Position numbers and translations under genes: made by a program. The notes below the pieces were generated by a model. The model was not told the origin of the DNA and made no database searches. It was given only the letters and a program-made list of their open reading frames with translations. A DNA stretch of 64,000 nt, from the NCBI GenBank assembly GCA_001661515.1, contig LUVW01000020.1, positions 310,001 to 374,000 of the forward strand, given 5' to 3'. Numbering within the stretch: the first letter of the stretch is position 1; each line of letters begins with the position of its first letter. The stretch is from Capniomyces stellatus. Its lineage: Eukaryota; Kickxellomycota; Harpellomycetes; Harpellales; Legeriomycetaceae. Below are positions 61,601-64,000 of the stretch, piece after piece.

Positions 61601-61751
61601 TGTAATAAATACAATTTCATTTATTAAATAGTTTTATTAAATATTAGTATTTAAATTAATTTAGTATAAAAGACTTAATTTAGTTAGTTATTAGTTCATT
61701 AAGTCTTTTAATTTTTATAGTTCTTAAATAAATTAGATTTAAATCATTACA
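61601..61751. mobile_element. Short palindromic insertion element with 5-bp target duplication
   Basis: A 151-bp AT-rich segment inside the GH18 coding region. It starts TGTAAT and ends ATTACA (perfect 6-bp inverted ends) and is flanked on both sides by GGTCC (61596-61600 and 61752-61756). Its centre holds a perfect 12-bp inverted repeat (61668-61679 and 61698-61709) around an 18-nt loop, and the arms are partly complementary elsewhere. The coding sequence on the two sides is continuous in frame only when the element and one GGTCC copy are ignored. It has GT and AG on the coding strand, but splicing there would leave five extra bases. TG...CA ends with a 5-bp duplication also fit a very small solo LTR; the palindrome fits a MITE. 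No coding capacity. Confidence 0.75.
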
Positions 61752-63355
61752 GGTCCAATGGAAGGAATGCTGTAGTCCCAGTTTCCATGGATGTCATAGG
61801 TCATGTAGACAATGTAGTCCAGGCTTTTAGCCATCTCTCCAATCTCAACCACGCAGATACCAAGAGCTTGCTGGTGCTGCAATCAAAACAGAGAATGTGG
61901 AGCCAAAAGCTTGTCTCATTTCTTTAACCAGCAAAACATAGTTTCCTCTGTCCTCGGGTCTGCCATCTCTTTCGGAAGTGGTAGGATATTCCCAGTCAAT
62001 ATCTATGCCGTTGAATTTATTTTTATTCATAAACTGAATACAGCTTGACACAAAGTTTGACCTCGCTGCCGAACTGGCCACCATCAGTGTAAACGCCTTG
62101 GCTGTTGGTCCAGGATCATTGAATGCCCACCCACCTAGCGATAAAATAAGCTTCAGATTTGGATTCTTCAGCTTGAGTGCTGTCAACTCGCCTAGCTGGC
62201 TGATTAGCAGACTATCCAATGTCAACTGGCCATTCGACTCAATCCCTCCAAACGCCACATGGAGATGGGTCCACTGCATCGAATCAATGTATTTGGGCAG
62301 ATATTTCTTGCAGCTCCGTGTGGCTGCCCAGGACTCATAGTATCCAACCTTGATGCTCATCACATTTGAGCATACTACTGATGACGCTGGTACATTCATG
62401 TTGCAGTTTGACTGGCACCCTGTTCCTGGCGCACCTGTTGGCAGTTTGCAGAACTCACTGTCAAATCCACAAAACCCCCACTTTCCGCAGCACAGCTTCA
62501 ATGGACAGGACTTGTTTCCCACTGACTGAAGCCCACACTCCAAGTTAGGGTTTATGTTGGGCAAGGGTGGTTTTCCGGTGGACAAACAAATATTCTGGCT
62601 AACCTGTAGTTTGGAACACCCCTCCCACATCCACGTGTTGGCATTGAGCTGTTCAATCTTTTGAACTGTCAGTTCGTGCTTGGTTGCTATCAGCGAACAT
62701 CCATCACCTGCCTTAACCGTGTACAAATAACACGATCCATCGGTATTTGGTTTTGGAACCAGCGACGGCTTGGTTCCTGATGAGCAACAGACAGTCTGTC
62801 CTATCTGGAGGGCGGCACAGTTTAATCCTGGATTGGCATATGAGAACTGTTCGTAGCTGCTCAGGCTGCATCTAACATTTAAAATGCTACAATAATCACC
62901 TTGCACTATCTTGTATGTTTTGCAAGTCCCGTCGGTATTGGAAACAGGCAGAGGAGGTGGAGGCAGCGTTCCCTGAGTTACACACAACCTTTGCCCTACA
63001 TAAATCGTGTTGCAGTTGAGTCCTGGGTTGTAGCTGGCCAATTGGGTTGTGGTGATCCCATTTGAGTTGACAATGGCCCAGCATCCATCACCTGATTTTA
63101 CCGTATAAACCCTGCAATTGGCTCTAAGTCTTGAGACTGGCGGATCAAGAATAACAGTGTTGTTTGAGATCACTTCGCTGGCAATAGGACCCAGTGTATT
63201 ATTTGAAGCGAGAGAGCTGGTGATAGGTGTCTCGACAGTAGAGTCAGCTTTCGATGTGCTGCTAGCTGTTGGAGCAAAGGACGTGGTAGTATAACTTGAC
63301 GATACTACCGGTGGTTCAGAGGTGCTACCCAAAGTTGATTCAAACAATGCCAGAT

Positions 63356-63660
63356 CTTCATTATCATCATCATCATCATCATTATCTTCATCTTCATCTT
63401 CATCTTCATCTTCATCTTCATCTTCATCTTCTTCTTCATCTTCTTCTTCATCTTCATCTTCATCTTCTTCATCTTCATCTTCATCTTCATCTTCATCTTC
63501 ATCTTCTTCTTCATCTTGCTCCTCAACTTCATCTTCATCTTCATCTTCATCTTCTTCTTCATCTTCATCTTCATCTTCATCTTCTTCTTCATCTTCATCT
63601 TCTTCTTCATCTTCATCTTCTTCTTCTTCTTCTTCTTCTTCTTCTTCTTCATTTTTATCA
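63356..63660. repeat. Trinucleotide tract coding Asp/Glu run
   Basis: About 300 bp of TCT/TCA (coding strand GAA/GAT) triplets, near-continuous, encode about 100 acidic residues between the signal peptide region and the first LysM of the GH18 gene. The repeats give long artificial frames on the other strand (poly-Ser, poly-His/Leu). Confidence 0.95.
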
Positions 63661-63905
63661 TCATCTTCATCCTGAGCTACTGAAGTGGTAGATTGGTGAG
63701 TACCAGTGCTGGAAAATTGAATTACAGAGCTAAAAAGTAAGGTTTCCACAGTAGAGCCAGAGAATTCCGAGGTTGGCATGATAGTGGATGGCTCAACAGT
63801 TGATGATCTCCAACTGGTTTTACTAGTAGAGCTGCTGGAAGTTGGGTTGGTGAGCTGCGAGGAACACATGATAAACAAATGTGACAGTAATAAGACTCGA
63901 ACCAT

Positions 63906-64000
63906 TCTGACAGACGAGTTTAAGACGTTAGTTAAAATATTTGGTACTATGGTATAATAATTGTTGAACGATTACTATAAATATTAGGTCTTGAAATTAA
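63906..64000. other. Upstream end of GH18 gene
   Basis: 95 bp upstream of the start codon of the GH18 gene, AT-rich, with a TATAAATATT-like sequence at 63979-63988 that could serve either strand. The window ends here, so the promoter is incomplete. Confidence 0.4.

Larger units (their letters stand above)
58239..63905 (-). pseudogene. LysM/ChtBD1/GH18 chitinase-like ('killer toxin alpha/beta-like') gene, broken
   Basis: Reading from 63905: a signal peptide (1-16), a Ser/Thr-rich part, an Asp/Glu tract (about 82-183), three LysM modules (about 263-308, 323-371, 390-441) each with YTVKSGDGC- or YKIVQGDYC-like starts, a hevein-type ChtBD1 (about 453-501, CCGKWGFCG), then GH18 with the NGIDIDWEYP catalytic motif (Glu as proton donor). 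This order is that of fungal subgroup C chitinases and of the alpha/beta chitinase of yeast killer toxins. Three lesions break it: a frameshift with a TGA at 61847-61845, an insertion at 61601-61751, and an in-frame TAA at 59842-59840. A genuine-looking GT-AG intron at 59438-59344 joins on to a C-terminal module of about 370 residues ending at 58239. Similarity on both sides of each break is good, so decay looks recent, or some breaks are assembly errors. The function of the region after GH18 is unknown. Confidence 0.82.

Noticed and set aside
61600..61750. Ordinary GT-AG intron in the GH18 gene
   Set aside because: Splice signals exist, but the joined frame is wrong by five bases, and the inverted ends plus GGTCC duplication explain the segment better as an insertion.
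63296..63691. Long His/Leu-rich and poly-Ser frames
   Set aside because: Other-frame and other-strand readings of the trinucleotide tract coding the Asp/Glu run.
1..64000. tRNA, rRNA or CRISPR features
   Set aside because: I looked for box A/box B-like pairs, rRNA-like conserved blocks and regularly spaced repeats and saw none; a tRNAscan/Rfam run would be decisive.

Overview
The window is a fungal nuclear chromosome segment: AT-rich, with GT-AG introns of about 90-300 nt in most genes, intergenic spacers of 0.5-5 kb, and only eukaryotic protein families. The combination of a GH19 chitinase, an ACAD10/11-type acyl-CoA dehydrogenase with an electron-transfer flavoprotein subunit, and a LysM/ChtBD1/GH18 'killer-toxin-like' chitinase argues against baker's-yeast-like genomes. 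It would suit an early-diverging filamentous fungus, for example Kickxellomycotina/Harpellales, but that placement is a low-confidence inference.

Layout, left to right: a gene-poor start; a secreted GH19 chitinase (+); KRI1, ribosome biogenesis (-); an atypical short-chain dehydrogenase/epimerase-like protein (-); a peroxisomal (C-terminal SKL) acyl-CoA dehydrogenase (+); a CNNM/Mam3-type CBS membrane protein (+); acyl-CoA-binding protein (-); an ARFRP1/Arl3-type small GTPase (-); a p24 cargo receptor (+); a Siz/PIAS SUMO ligase (+); a Nur1/Mug154-like inner nuclear membrane protein (-) whose third intron holds an assembly gap; an inositol-monophosphatase-family enzyme (+); VPS11 (-); ETF alpha (-); adenylosuccinate synthetase (+); UBP6/USP14 (+); a 5.4-kb gene-free stretch; a 2,654-residue RhoGEF with DH and BAR-like regions (+); and a long chitin-binding GH18 gene (-) that is broken in at least three ways.

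I rebuilt exon structures by hand from splice signals, reading phase and family conservation. Most junctions are phase-consistent and give proteins of the length expected for the family. Shared themes are acyl-CoA metabolism (ACAD, ACBP, ETF alpha), early secretory/endosomal traffic (p24, ARFRP1, VPS11), ubiquitin/SUMO (UBP6, Siz) and chitin (GH19, GH18). There is no sign of an operon-like cluster.

The strongest unusual signal is a 151-bp near-palindromic insertion at 61601-61751. It has TGTAAT/ATTACA ends and a 5-bp GGTCC target duplication, lies inside the GH18 coding region, and looks like an intron without working as one. Other points are microsatellites that run into 3' splice sites in several introns, a peroxisomal targeting signal on the acyl-CoA dehydrogenase, a Gln-to-Glu change in the GTPase switch II motif, a VPS11 RING finger split by a low-complexity insert, and a probable GC-AG intron.
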